A stretch of DNA of 64,000 bases from contig NZ_ML219773.1 in NCBI RefSeq assembly GCF_004765805.1, positions 372,001 through 436,000 on the forward strand, read 5' to 3'. Below, piece by piece: positions 34,019 to 43,206 of the stretch (position 1 is its first letter; every line of letters starts with the position of its first letter). This DNA is from Halorussus halobius. GTDB lineage: Archaea > Halobacteriota > Halobacteria > Halobacteriales > Haladaptataceae. The position numbers were made by a program, and so were the translations under genes. The notes below the pieces were generated by a model that worked only from the letters and a program-made list of their open reading frames with translations, did not search any database and was not told the DNA's origin.

Positions 34019-35152
34019 ATGGGGGTTCGAAGCGAACTCGGTCGAGTGGTCCGGGAGACGTGGCGGGAGGTACGCGACGAGAACGTCACGTTCATGGCCG
34101 GGAGCATCGCCTACTACGCGTTCGTCTCGCTGCTTCCGCTGCTGGTGTTCGCGCTCGTCGTGCTCGCGGCGCTCGACAGCGCGGCGTTCACCGCGCGCCT
34201 CTCGGCCCTCACCGAGGCGTTTCTCACCCCGTACGCCCGCCAGCTGCTGGTCGAGTCGCTCGACGCCAGCGCCGCCCGGACCGGCATGTCGGTCGTCGGC
34301 GCGCTGACGCTCCTCTGGGGGATGTCCCGGATATTCCAGGGGCTCGACGTGGCGTTCTCCGAGATATACGACACGCGCGCCGAGAAGTCGCTGCTCTCGA
34401 CGGCCCGGAACGGAGTCGTGGTGTTCCTCGCGCTCGGACTCGCCGTCGCCGCCTTCGCCGTCGTCGGGTCGGTCGCGGCGTTTGCGCCCGACCTGCCGCA
34501 CCCGTCGGTGGCGAATCCCCTCCTGCTCGTGGCCGGGCTCGCGGTCGCGTTCGTGCCCGTCTACTACGTGTTCCCCGACGTGGACCTGACGGTCCGGGAG
34601 GTCCTGCCCGGCGTCGTGTTCGCGGCGGTCGGATGGACCGCGCTCGGGGTGGTGTTCCAGGGATACGTGGCGTACGCCACCCGGTACGAGACGATATACG
34701 GCACGCTGGGCAGCGCGTTCGTCCTGCTGGTCTGGCTCTACGCCTCCGGGCTCGTCGTCCTCGTCGGCGGCGTCCTCAACGCGGTGCTGGCGGGCCGGAC
34801 CGGCGACGAGCACGCCCTCGGCGTCACCGACGAGGTCAGCGCCGACCCGACGGCCGATGGCCGCGGCGAACCCGCTCGCGACGGAGCCGGGCTCGCTCGC
34901 GACGGCGACGCGCCACGGGACCCGGACGACCTGCGCCGCGCGTACCGCCGGCTCGACCGCGCCCACGAGGAACTCGGTCGGGCCTACGAGCGCCTCGACG
35001 CCGACCGCGAGCGCGTCCGCGAGGAGGCGTCGCGGCTGGCGGCCGAGAACGAACGGCTCCGCCGGGAGAACGACGCTCTGACGCGCCGACTGGCCCGTCG
35101 GCGCTCGGTCTGGGCTCGGGCCAAGCGGCTGGTGGCCGGCGAGCGCAGCTAG
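34019..35152 (+). CDS. YihY/virulence factor BrkB family membrane protein
   Basis: This 377-aa protein has an N-terminal VTFMAGSIAYYAFVSLLPLL segment typical of YihY/BrkB proteins and about six membrane spans to residue 258. A soluble C-terminal 110-residue tail is rich in Arg, Ala and Glu with heptad-like coiled-coil character (EELGRAYERLDADRERVREE). Family function is not settled; some members were proposed to be transporters. The tail is an add-on to the usual domain. A TTTTTG box about 28 nt upstream may be the promoter. Confidence 0.88.
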   Translation: MGVRSELGRVVRETWREVRDENVTFMAGSIAYYAFVSLLPLLVFALVVLAALDSAAFTARLSALTEAFLTPYARQLLVESLDASAARTGMSVVGALTLLWGMSRIFQGLDVAFSEIYDTRAEKSLLSTARNGVVVFLALGLAVAAFAVVGSVAAFAPDLPHPSVANPLLLVAGLAVAFVPVYYVFPDVDLTVREVLPGVVFAAVGWTALGVVFQGYVAYATRYETIYGTLGSAFVLLVWLYASGLVVLVGGVLNAVLAGRTGDEHALGVTDEVSADPTADGRGEPARDGAGLARDGDAPRDPDDLRRAYRRLDRAHEELGRAYERLDADRERVREEASRLAAENERLRRENDALTRRLARRRSVWARAKRLVAGERS

Positions 35153-35192
35153 TCGGGCGCGCAATCGCGGTCGCGTCTGACCGCCCGACGGC

Positions 35193-35651
35193 TCAGTCCT
35201 GCACGGCCGACACGACCGCGGCGAACAGCGCCGCCGGCAGTCCGAGCGCGCCGAACAGGACCAGCCGCAGCGGCGGACGCCGCCCCGGTTCGACGAGGAC
35301 GAGGCTCGCGAGCGAGACCGCTCCGACTGCCCCCGCGAGCGCGACCACGGCCCACTCGACTCGGGGGTCGTACTCGGCCCTCGCGACCCTGACCGTCCAG
35401 TGGTCGCTCGCGCGCTCGCGAGCGGCCCGGGAGCGGCGCTCGATTCCCTCGTCCGTGCGAACTGCGTAGAACAGCCGCCGGTACCCGACCAGCATCGCGC
35501 CGAACAGCCCGCCGACGAACAGCCCCGGCACCGACTGGTCGCCGCCGGCCAGCGTCGCCGCGCCGCCGACGAGGACGGCGGGGACGACCAGCAGGGCCAG
35601 ACATTCGAGGACGTCGATTTCCGGTGCTCGCGTCTCCCCTCGGGACGTCAT
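35193..35651 (-). CDS. small membrane protein of unknown function
   Basis: This 152-aa protein has about four hydrophobic segments (residues ~18-35, 42-56, 101-118, 128-148) separated by a basic, Arg-rich cytosolic loop at 62-92. No family was recognised. It is convergent with the BrkB-type gene; its ATG at 35651 lies just before a GC-rich intergenic gap. Confidence 0.65.
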   Translation of the reverse strand: MTSRGETRAPEIDVLECLALLVVPAVLVGGAATLAGGDQSVPGLFVGGLFGAMLVGYRRLFYAVRTDEGIERRSRAARERASDHWTVRVARAEYDPRVEWAVVALAGAVGAVSLASLVLVEPGRRPPLRLVLFGALGLPAALFAAVVSAVQD

Positions 35652-35865
35652 CTCGTCGTCGTTCGACGCGGAGACGGATTAATCGGTACGGTTCGACCTC
35701 CAGTTGGGGGATGCGCTCGAATTCCGGTGCCCGTCACGGCGGGTTCGCCTCGACCTCGCGCCCGCCAGTTCGTCGTGCGCGGTGCGGAATCGGTCTCGTC
35801 GCCGGTCGTGCCGACTCGATTCGGTCCCGTGGCCCTCGGTCTCGCGGGTCTCCCGACGAGGGAAC

Positions 35866-35872
35866 GTTTATG
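35866..35872 (+). promoter_or_regulatory. TATA box of the zinc-finger gene
   Basis: GTTTATG lies 25-31 nt before the ATG at 35897. It overlaps an earlier in-frame ATG (35870), which is therefore unlikely to be transcribed and helps fix the start. Confidence 0.55.
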
Positions 35873-35896
35873 ACCCGTGGCGTGGTACGTGTGAAC

Positions 35897-36106
35897 ATGA
35901 GACACGAACCGAGGCCGGGAGCGAGCCCCTTCGAGCGCCTGGGCGCGCACTTCGACGAGGTCGACCGGGTGTGTCCAGACTGCGGCTTCGAGGACGCCGA
36001 CGGGCGCTGGACCACCACGACCACCGGCGACCGGGTCAGCTACCGCCACGTCTGTCCGAGCTGTGGCTCCATCCGCAAGCGGACGCTCGACGTCGGCGAC
36101 CGGTAA
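35897..36106 (+). CDS. small zinc finger protein (HVO_0649-like)
   Basis: This 69-aa protein has two CxxC-type knuckles (VCPDCGF and VCPSCGS) about 30 residues apart, forming one zinc ribbon. Tiny zinc ribbons like this are abundant in haloarchaea; the MRHEPRPG start and layout recall the HVO_0649 group, from memory only. A role in nucleic-acid or protein binding is plausible but not shown. Confidence 0.75.
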   Translation: MRHEPRPGASPFERLGAHFDEVDRVCPDCGFEDADGRWTTTTTGDRVSYRHVCPSCGSIRKRTLDVGDR

Positions 36107-36169
36107 CGGGGTCGACGGGGGACCGCCAGGCGGTCCGCGACGGGTGGGCCGTCCGCGAGGCGGCCCGGG

Positions 36170-36177
36170 AATATATG
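36170..36177 (+). promoter_or_regulatory. TATA box of the DUF4177-like gene
   Basis: AATATATG lies 26-33 nt before the ATG at 36203, a leaderless arrangement, and is the only AT-rich octamer in the vicinity. Confidence 0.55.
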
Positions 36178-36202
36178 GCCGCCCCGGTCGTGCGTTCGGT
36201 GG

Positions 36203-36406
36203 ATGACGCCGCGAACGTGGGAGTACCGGACGCTCCGGCCGGAACGGGGGGCGACGATGGAGGAGGCGGTCGACCCGGAGGCCGCGCTGAACGGGCTGGG
36301 TGCGGACGGGTGGGAGCTCGTCGACACCATCGAGTACGTCGGCGGCGGCACGAAGTTCCTGGTGTTCAAGCGCCCCGCGTCGGAGGCCGAGCTCGCGGAT
36401 GAGTGA
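36203..36406 (+). CDS. DUF4177-like small protein
   Basis: This 67-aa protein shows the pattern of DUF4177 proteins: WEYRTLRP at the start, LNGLGADGWELVDTI in the middle and KFLVFKRP near the end. It is a single small alpha/beta domain of unknown function. Its stop overlaps the ATG of the next membrane protein by 8 nt, so the two are likely co-translated. Confidence 0.82.
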   Translation: MTPRTWEYRTLRPERGATMEEAVDPEAALNGLGADGWELVDTIEYVGGGTKFLVFKRPASEAELADE

Positions 36407-37433
36407 CGGGAGCGACGACCCCCGGCTGGCGGGCCGCGGAGACGAAACCGCCGACACGATGCGCGGACGCGCCGGCGAGAGCCGTCTCAAGCTCCGACTG
36501 TTGCTCCGGACGAACCGGCTCGCGGTGACGGGCGCGCTGGCCGCCGCGGTCTTCGTCGCGTTCGTCGCTGCGGGCGCGAGCGTGGACCCGTCGTTCCGCG
36601 CGACGGTCGCCGACAGCAGCGTCCTCGACTACCTCTTCTCGTCGATGCTCGGCGCGCTCGTCACCGGGGTAACGCTGGTGGTGACCATCAACCAGCTCGT
36701 CCTCTCCCAGGAGCTCGGGCCGCTCGGCGACCAGCACCGGCGGATGAGCGACACGATGGACGTCCGGACCTACGCCGCCGAGTTGCTGGGCGAGACGACG
36801 CCGGCCGACCCGTCGACGTTCCTCCGGGACCTGCTCCGGAGCGCGCGGGACCGCGCCGAGACGCTCCGCGCGGCGGTCGCCGCCGACCGCGCGGGCGACC
36901 TCGGACGGGAGGTCGACGTAGTCGTCGACGACGTCGCCGACAACGCCGCGAGCGTCGCCGACCGGCTCGACGCCGCGGAGTTCGGCACTTTCGAGGTGGT
37001 GTTCGCGGCGCTGGACTTCGACTACTCGTGGGCGGTGTTCCACGTCGAGCGTCTCCGCGACGAGTACGACCTATCGGACGAGGAGGACGCCGCCCTCGAC
37101 GACCTCCGGACCGCGCTGGTGATGTTCGCGCCGGCCCGCGAGCACGTCAAGACGCTGTACTTCCAGTGGGCGCTCGTGGACCTCTCGCGGCTCATCGTGT
37201 ACGCCGCCGTCCCCGCGCTGGTCGTCTCCGGAATCGGCATCGCGTTCCTCGGAGCCGAGACGTTCCCCGGCGCGACGCTCGGCGTCGGCAACCTGCTGTG
37301 GGTCGTCGCGGCCGGGTTCACGGTGACGCTGGTCCCGTTCTTGTTGCTGGTCTCGTACATCCTGCGCATCGCCACGGTGGCCAAACGGACCCTCGCCATC
37401 GGCCCGCTGGTCCTCAGGGATTCGCGGCGGTGA
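36399..37433 (+). CDS. four-helix membrane protein with a large soluble loop
   Basis: This 344-aa protein has two membrane helices near the N-terminus (about 43-62 and 80-103), a long soluble central region (about 110-255, acidic and helical, including DRAETLRAAVAADRAGDLG), and two helices near the C-terminus (about 260-283 and 294-320). No family was recognised. It overlaps the DUF4177-like gene by 8 nt and shares its promoter. Confidence 0.7.
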   Translation: MSDGSDDPRLAGRGDETADTMRGRAGESRLKLRLLLRTNRLAVTGALAAAVFVAFVAAGASVDPSFRATVADSSVLDYLFSSMLGALVTGVTLVVTINQLVLSQELGPLGDQHRRMSDTMDVRTYAAELLGETTPADPSTFLRDLLRSARDRAETLRAAVAADRAGDLGREVDVVVDDVADNAASVADRLDAAEFGTFEVVFAALDFDYSWAVFHVERLRDEYDLSDEEDAALDDLRTALVMFAPAREHVKTLYFQWALVDLSRLIVYAAVPALVVSGIGIAFLGAETFPGATLGVGNLLWVVAAGFTVTLVPFLLLVSYILRIATVAKRTLAIGPLVLRDSRR

Positions 37434-37460
37434 GAGTCCGAGCGACTCCCCCGCGCCCGA

Positions 37461-40283
37461 CTACGCGTTCCGGACCTGCTTCAGCACGTCGGGCGCGTCG
37501 TCGAGCGCCTCGCCGAGCTTGTCGGCGTCGGGGCCGCCGCCCTGCGCGAAGTCCGGCGGGCCGCCGCCGCCCCCGCCGACCTTCCGGGCGAGTTCGCTGA
37601 CGACCTCGCCGGCGTTGACGCCGACGCTCTCCGGGACTGCGACGACGAACGTCGCGCCGTCCGCGCCGCTTCCAAGCACCGCGATTTTCCCCTCCTCGAC
37701 CAGCGCGTTGGCGGTCGCGCGCAGCTCGTCCATGTCGGCGTCGAGTCGCTGGACGACCGCCGTGGCGTCGCCGACCGCGACCTCCTCGCCCGAATCGCCG
37801 CCGGAAGCGCGGGCCTCGGCCAACTGTTCCTTGAGGTCCTCGATCTGCTTGCCCCGGCCTTTCCACTCCTCGAAGAACCGGCGGGCGGTCTCGGGCACCT
37901 CCTCGGGCGCGACGTCGAGTATCCCTGCGGCGTCGGCCAGCGCGGCCTCCGTACGCTGGGTGGCCTCGATTGCGGCCTCGCCAGCGGCGAAGGTGATGCG
38001 CTCGACGCCGTCCTGGACGCGCTCGGTGTTGAGTATCTTGACGGTCCCCACGTCGCCCGTACGCCGGACGTGGGTGCCCCCGCAGGCCTGCACGTCCTCG
38101 GCGACGTGGATGAGCCGGATGTTCTTCCCGGCGGGGATGCCGCCCTGATACAGGTCGAAGCCGTACTCCTCCTCGGCCTCGTGGCGGTTGGGCCACTCCT
38201 GCTGGACCGACGTGTTCTCCATCACGAGCTCGTTGGCGACGCGCTCGATCTCGTTTCTGGTCTCGCGGTCGATGCGCTCGTAGTGGCGCACGTCGATGCG
38301 CGAACTGTCGACGCCCTTCTGCGCGCCCGCCTGCCGAACGTGGTCGCCCAGCACCTCGCGGGCGGCGTGGACGACGATGTGGGTCGCGGTGTGGTGGCGC
38401 ATCAGCCGGCGGCGGCGCTCGGCGTCGATCTGTCCCCGGACGATGTCGCCCTTGTCGACCGGCTCGTCGGTCCGGTGGAGGATGACGCCGTCCCGAATCT
38501 GGACGTCCTCGACCTGCACGGTCGCGTCGTCGGTCGTCAGCACGCCCCGGTCGGCTGGCTGGCCGCCGCCCTCGGGGTAGAACATCGTCTGGTCGAGCAC
38601 CACGTCGTAGACGGTTCGGTCGTCCCCGCCGCCGTCTTCACCCGTCTCGTCTCCGCCGTCCTCGCGCTCGAACACGTCGAGGACGACCGCCTCGAAGTCG
38701 GTGCCGTACTGGTCCTCGTAGTAGTGGCGGTCGGTCGTCGGCAGGTCGTCGAACCGGTCCTCGCTCCCGGTCGTCTCCTCGACCGCCTCGCCCGAGTCGT
38801 GTCGGGAGGCGACGAGGCTGTAGAAGTCGTCGGGCACGTCGACCGTGGCCCCGTGGTCGGCGGCGATGTCCTCGACCATGTCGGGCTGGATGCCGTGGGA
38901 ATCGTACAGTTCGACCAGTTCGCTCGTCGGGACGGGGTCGCCCTTCCGGGCGTACTCCTCGGCGAGGCGCTCGACCCGGCGGCCGCCCTGTTCGAGCGTC
39001 TCGCGGTACTTCTCGACCTCGGTCCGCACGACGTCCCGCACCGTGTCGCGGTTCTCGTAACCGAGCCGGTCGGCCTGCATGTCCACGAGTTCGTCGAGCG
39101 GGGCGTCGACGCCCACGTTGTCACAGAGGCGCTTGGTGCGCCGGAGGACCATCCGGGCGAGGTAGCCCGTGCCGACGTTCGAGGGGACGATGCCGTCGCC
39201 GAGCATGTACGCCAGCGTCCGGCAGTGGTCCGCGATGGCGTAGATGTCCTCGAGGGGTTTGAGCAGGGCTTCGAGGTCGCTCGTGGCGACGCCGAGCTTG
39301 TCGGCGATGTTGTCGCGGGCGGCCGCCATGTCCTCGGCCTCGTCGATGTCCATGTGGCCCGCGAGCTTCGAGGACCGGTGGACGAGTTCGGCCTCCTCGT
39401 CGGTGTGGTCGATGCCGGCGTTGTCCTTCAGGAACGATATCATGTCGGGGTAGATGGCCTCGTAGACGGTCGGGGTGCCCTGGCTCACCCACGTCCAGCG
39501 TTCGAGGCCGTAGCCGGTGTCGACGACGTAGGTGTCCATCTTCGAGTACCGGTTGCCGTCCTTCATCTCGTACTCGCCGTCGGGGTCTTGCTCCATCGAC
39601 ATGAAGACCAGCGTGGCGAGTTCGACCCCGCGATAGATGACCTCGATGGCGGGGCCGGCGTTGCCGCCGCCGACCCACGGGTCCTCGATGTAGATTATCT
39701 CCTCGGGGTTCGCGCCCATCGACTCGAAGAACTCGTCGCAGTATTCGACCGTCTCGTCCTTCCAGTAGACCTCGCCCTGATAGGCGTACTGGTCGGGGTC
39801 CTCCAGGTCCTCGCGGGCGTTGAACGCGTGGTGGGCCATCATCTCGAACGCCATGGTGTGGCGGCCCGTCTTGCCCACGTTGTCGATGTCCTGCATCCGG
39901 ATGCACGGCTGGGAGATGGTCAGGGGGTTGGCCGGCGGCGGGGTCTCGCCCGACGTGACCAGCGGCTGGAAGTCGTAGACCGACGCCTGCGTGAGCAACA
40001 CGTCGTCGCGCCATCGGTTCGCGGCGACCGGATACGGCTCGATGCGCTCGTGGTCGTGGTCCTCGAAGAAGGAGAGGAACGCCTCGCGCATCTCTTCGAG
40101 GCTGTACTCGGCGTCAAGGCTCGGGTTGTCGATGAAGTCGTACTCCTCGCAGGGCGGTTCGCCGCAGGTCTCGCGGGCCTCGTCGCGGGTCCAGAAGAAG
40201 GCACCGCACTCGGTGCACTCCTTCCTGACGAAGCCGTTCTCCTCGAAATAATCGAGGCGGTACTCCGCTTCGAGTTCGCTCAT
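37461..40283 (-). CDS. alaS: alanyl-tRNA synthetase
   Basis: This 940-aa archaeal AlaRS has an N-terminal zinc-type segment ([20 protein letters not shown], then CGEPPCEEY). The catalytic core includes [19 protein letters not shown] and the [15 protein letters not shown] block. The editing domain has [17 protein letters not shown] and [10 protein letters not shown]. The C-terminal Gly-rich [17 protein letters not shown] segment is typical of the C-Ala domain. TAAAAC in the reverse orientation 28-33 nt upstream supports a leaderless start at 40283. Confidence 0.98.
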   Translation of the reverse strand: MSELEAEYRLDYFEENGFVRKECTECGAFFWTRDEARETCGEPPCEEYDFIDNPSLDAEYSLEEMREAFLSFFEDHDHERIEPYPVAANRWRDDVLLTQASVYDFQPLVTSGETPPPANPLTISQPCIRMQDIDNVGKTGRHTMAFEMMAHHAFNAREDLEDPDQYAYQGEVYWKDETVEYCDEFFESMGANPEEIIYIEDPWVGGGNAGPAIEVIYRGVELATLVFMSMEQDPDGEYEMKDGNRYSKMDTYVVDTGYGLERWTWVSQGTPTVYEAIYPDMISFLKDNAGIDHTDEEAELVHRSSKLAGHMDIDEAEDMAAARDNIADKLGVATSDLEALLKPLEDIYAIADHCRTLAYMLGDGIVPSNVGTGYLARMVLRRTKRLCDNVGVDAPLDELVDMQADRLGYENRDTVRDVVRTEVEKYRETLEQGGRRVERLAEEYARKGDPVPTSELVELYDSHGIQPDMVEDIAADHGATVDVPDDFYSLVASRHDSGEAVEETTGSEDRFDDLPTTDRHYYEDQYGTDFEAVVLDVFEREDGGDETGEDGGGDDRTVYDVVLDQTMFYPEGGGQPADRGVLTTDDATVQVEDVQIRDGVILHRTDEPVDKGDIVRGQIDAERRRRLMRHHTATHIVVHAAREVLGDHVRQAGAQKGVDSSRIDVRHYERIDRETRNEIERVANELVMENTSVQQEWPNRHEAEEEYGFDLYQGGIPAGKNIRLIHVAEDVQACGGTHVRRTGDVGTVKILNTERVQDGVERITFAAGEAAIEATQRTEAALADAAGILDVAPEEVPETARRFFEEWKGRGKQIEDLKEQLAEARASGGDSGEEVAVGDATAVVQRLDADMDELRATANALVEEGKIAVLGSGADGATFVVAVPESVGVNAGEVVSELARKVGGGGGGPPDFAQGGGPDADKLGEALDDAPDVLKQVRNA

Positions 40284-40356
40284 ATTGTGCGTATTTCGCC
40301 AACGAACGGGTAAAACAGTTCCGCAACCGCGTCCGATTCCGGCGGTCCGGGCGAGC

Positions 40357-40539
40357 TCAGTCGTCGGCCGCGGGCGCGGCGTCCTCGCGAGCGGACGCGG
40401 TCGACCCCGACCGCGCGCTCACCGGTTCCCCCCCGCAGTCGACGCAGACGTAGCTCCCCTCGACCGTCTTCGCGACGGGCGCGTTGCAGTCGATGCACTT
40501 CAGGCGCGCGTCCCGTACCTGTCGCGGATAGCGTCCCAT
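40357..40539 (-). CDS. small zinc-ribbon protein
   Basis: This 60-aa protein has two CxxC knuckles (CIDC at about 15-18 and CVDC at 32-35) in a short ribbon, followed by a disordered Ala/Ser/Asp tail. It begins [15 protein letters not shown]. It lies upstream of alaS on the same strand, 73 nt away, with its own weak promoter. Function is unknown; typical of the many single-ribbon haloarchaeal proteins. Confidence 0.7.
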   Translation of the reverse strand: MGRYPRQVRDARLKCIDCNAPVAKTVEGSYVCVDCGGEPVSARSGSTASAREDAAPAADD

Positions 40540-40656
40540 GGATGTACTCCCCCCGAAGTACGCCCGGCCGGGGGAAAAGCGAGACGGCCGTCCGGCGTCG
40601 TTTCCGACGGTAGCGAGCGCGTTCCCGACTCCTTCGCTGGCGGCGCTCGCGTCGGT

Positions 40657-40692
40657 CGGGCGTTTCCGTCGTGAGCGCGACGGAAACGCCCG
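40657..40692. terminator. perfect 15-bp hairpin downstream of rfcS
   Basis: CGGGCGTTTCCGTCG (40657-40671) and its exact reverse complement (40678-40692) surround a 6-nt loop. It lies 62 nt after the rfcS stop in a gap with no gene. There is no T-run after it on the minus strand, so it may be an mRNA 3'-end structure, a protein-binding site or a repeat relic rather than a classical terminator. Confidence 0.45.
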
Positions 40693-40753
40693 ATTACGGT
40701 CGAACAGGACGCGCTTACTCGCGGAGCGAGGTCGGTGACTCGCCGAGCCGCGA

Positions 40754-43063
40754 CTACTCCTCGTCGAGCGACAGCGACGCGAGCAGGGCTTCGAGCTGTA
40801 TCTGCTCGTTCGCGCCCTCGGTGATGCGGTAGTCGACGTCGCCCACGCGGTCCATCAGTCGCACGGTCGCCGCGTCGTCGAGGTCGAACTCCCACACCGA
40901 CCGGTGGAGCTGGTCGATGATGTCGCCGCCGGCCATCCCCTTGTTCGTGAGCAGGTCGTCGAGAATCGAGCGCGCCTTGCTGAAGTCGCCCGCGATTGCG
41001 TGGGACACCATCTCCTCTATCTCCTCCGGGCGGGCCGTGCTGGTGATGGTGAACACGGCCTCCTCGTCGACGACCTCGCCCATCACGGCCGCCGCCTGGA
41101 GCGCGTTGATGGCCTTGCGCATGTCGCCGTCGGCGGCGTACACCAGCGCGTCCACGCCGTCCTCGGTGGTCTCGATGCCCTCGGCCGCTGCGACCTTCTC
41201 GACCTGCGCGGCCACCGCCTCGTCGCTCAGCGGGCCAAAGCGGAACGTCGCGCACCGCGACTGGATGGGGTCGATTATCTTCGAGGAGTAGTTACACGAG
41301 AGGATGAATCGGGTGTTGTTCGAGAACTGCTCCATCGTCCGGCGGAGCGCCGACTGGGCGTCGCTGGTGTTGTGGGTCAGGATTCCGTTGGCGAGCATGA
41401 AGTTCGGTGTGCCCTCCATGCTGATGTTGTACGCCTTCCCACGGTGGCTGTATTCGATGCGGCGTATCTTCGCAGTCTCAACTGTTTGGAGTCCGCCGTC
41501 GGCCACGACTGCAGGATCGAATTCGTCTTTCCCGTAGTGTTCGTGGTGCGGGAGTTCGCCGTCACCGACCACGACGAACGTGTAGTCGTCGCCGTACGTT
41601 TCGAGGAACTCCTCTACCTTTTCGGTCTGTCCCCACAGTTCGGCGACACCCTTGACCTCGACCACCGTGTCGTCTATCAAGAAGTCCGGATGGAGCACCG
41701 AATCGGACAACTCGAACTCCGGTTCGTACTCGTACTCGATTCCCGCGTCTTGGAGCGCCTTTGCGACGTCGTATTCCCAGTCCGACCGGACGAGATGGCC
41801 GAGTTCGTCGCTGTGTCTGATGTTCCCGCCCGTCGGTTCGTGTCCCTTCAGCGCTTCCGAGACCTTCTGTGCGACCTCCGGGTCACGCATCGGGTTGTTA
41901 TCGCCGGTAATATCGCAGACGGGATAATCGCAACTCTCCGCGCTCTTTTCGACGAGTCTCGCTTTCTCGCCTTCGTCTAGACTGTTCCACCATTCGGTTA
42001 AAGCCTCCCCGATGTTTTCCTTTACGGCTTCAGCATCGGCATCAACGACCCACTCGTCCCAAGGGGTTCCCGACCGCATTTCGCTGAACCGTTCCCGGAA
42101 TCGCTCGACGGTCTCCTCGTCCATCTCCCAGACGCGAGTCCCGTGGAACTCGCCCCCGTAATTCGGGTTGTCCTCGCCTTCTAACCGTCCGTCGGAGAGC
42201 TTTTCGACGATCTTCTCGCGCCGCTCGTCCGACCACTCCGTTCCGTGCATCGGGTTGCCCCGACCCTGCATCTTCCGACTGTGTCCCTCGTTCTTGCAGT
42301 CGACGGAGCAGAATGTACCCGCAGTCCAATCCCCACAGGTCTCACACTTCGAGACGCCGATGTCGTCCCCGAAATCAGCGATTTCGTCGCCCGGTGACAG
42401 TTCTTCGAGTTCTTTCTCGACGAGTCGCCCGTCCTCTCCGACCACGAAGAATGGGTGAGTGAGGCTCGCTTCTATCGTCCGTCCGTCCGCCAGTTCGACC
42501 TCGAAGAAGTCCGCGACGCCGGAGTCCACGAGTTTTCCCTTGTCGGACTGCACCTCGTTCGTCTCGAAGTCGACGGACGGAATCGGCTCACCGTCCTCGG
42601 CCACTTCCTCGATTGGCTTCACTTCCGGTTTCGACGGGTATCCGGTAACGACTTCGGTCCCGGTCGGCACGCACAACGAGTCCGCCTCGTCGAGGAATAT
42701 CACCCGGTAGTTGTACCCGCCGAACGACGACCGCGCGAAGTTCTTGATGCGGTCCCGGACCACGTCGATGCCCCGCTGGTCCGAGGCGTTGAGCTCCATG
42801 AAGTTCTGCTCCCAGTCGTCGCCGTACAGTTGCTTGGCGATGGCCACCGCGCTGGTGGTCTTCCCCACGCCCGCCGGCCCCGAGAACAGGAGGTTCGGCA
42901 GGTCGTCGCGCTCGACGTACCGCTTCAATCGCGCGGTGATGTCGTCGTGGCCCGCCACCTCGTCGAGGCTCTGGGGCCGGTACTTCTCTATCCATATCTC
43001 GTCCCGGCCCGCGCCCGCCGCCGACTCGGCTCCCTCGTCGGCCTCGCTCTCGACCTCGCTCAT
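40754..43063 (-). CDS. rfcS: replication factor C small subunit, with intein
   Basis: The precursor is 769 aa, which splices to a 334-aa clamp-loader AAA+ subunit. Walker A is SGPAGVGKTT (61-70). Walker B is FLDEAD (123-128). The intein follows Leu130 and the extein resumes at TSDAQSALRRTMEQ, with sensor and arginine-finger segments SCNYSSKIIDPIQSRC downstream. The protein loads PCNA at replication forks. The leaderless start fits a CTTTAAG box 25-31 nt upstream. It is divergent from the bactofilin-like gene. Confidence 0.97.
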   Translation of the reverse strand: MSEVESEADEGAESAAGAGRDEIWIEKYRPQSLDEVAGHDDITARLKRYVERDDLPNLLFSGPAGVGKTTSAVAIAKQLYGDDWEQNFMELNASDQRGIDVVRDRIKNFARSSFGGYNYRVIFLDEADSLCVPTGTEVVTGYPSKPEVKPIEEVAEDGEPIPSVDFETNEVQSDKGKLVDSGVADFFEVELADGRTIEASLTHPFFVVGEDGRLVEKELEELSPGDEIADFGDDIGVSKCETCGDWTAGTFCSVDCKNEGHSRKMQGRGNPMHGTEWSDERREKIVEKLSDGRLEGEDNPNYGGEFHGTRVWEMDEETVERFRERFSEMRSGTPWDEWVVDADAEAVKENIGEALTEWWNSLDEGEKARLVEKSAESCDYPVCDITGDNNPMRDPEVAQKVSEALKGHEPTGGNIRHSDELGHLVRSDWEYDVAKALQDAGIEYEYEPEFELSDSVLHPDFLIDDTVVEVKGVAELWGQTEKVEEFLETYGDDYTFVVVGDGELPHHEHYGKDEFDPAVVADGGLQTVETAKIRRIEYSHRGKAYNISMEGTPNFMLANGILTHNTSDAQSALRRTMEQFSNNTRFILSCNYSSKIIDPIQSRCATFRFGPLSDEAVAAQVEKVAAAEGIETTEDGVDALVYAADGDMRKAINALQAAAVMGEVVDEEAVFTITSTARPEEIEEMVSHAIAGDFSKARSILDDLLTNKGMAGGDIIDQLHRSVWEFDLDDAATVRLMDRVGDVDYRITEGANEQIQLEALLASLSLDEE
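41369..42673 (-). mobile_element. RfcS intein with NUMOD3-like and PD-(D/E)xK-like nuclease region
   Basis: This is a 435-residue intein in frame. It starts with Cys1 (CVPTGTEVV), has block B SLTHPFF with His73, and ends NGILTHN followed by Thr as the +1 residue. Between the splicing blocks are a Cys4 knuckle (C110, C113, C122, C126), three NUMOD3-like NPxxG motifs (near 140, 169 and 260), and a nuclease-like HPDF...VVEVKG segment with D330, E339 and K341. That matches a PD-(D/E)xK or Vsr-like core rather than the usual LAGLIDADG type. Insertion in the Walker B region is a classic intein hot spot. All splice residues look intact. Confidence 0.88.
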
Positions 43064-43087
43064 GTGGGTCACGAGGCGCTTGCCGGT

Positions 43088-43094
43088 CTTAAAG
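43088..43094 (-). promoter_or_regulatory. TATA box of rfcS
   Basis: CTTTAAG (minus strand) lies 25-31 nt before the rfcS ATG at 43063, giving a leaderless transcript. Confidence 0.6.
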
Positions 43095-43161
43095 TCCCCG
43101 AGGTTCGGCCGGCGGTCCGACCCCCCGCTCGGCGCGGCCTGCTGGAGCCCGGTCGCGGCAC

Positions 43162-43187
43162 AATTAACAGGGAAATTACTATTTCCC
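43162..43187 (+). promoter_or_regulatory. promoter with inverted repeat, bactofilin-like gene
   Basis: AATTAAC (43162-43168) is the likely TATA box. A perfect 7-bp inverted repeat GGGAAAT-TACT-ATTTCCC (43170-43187) follows immediately, between the box and the expected start of transcription. That is a good place for a repressor site. Confidence 0.45.
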
Positions 43188-43206
43188 GGGGGGACGAACG
43201 GCCGGT

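Noticed and set aside
38070..40313. 747-aa plus-strand frame opposite alaS
   Set aside because: Shadow of alaS: long, Val/Arg/His-rich, no motif.
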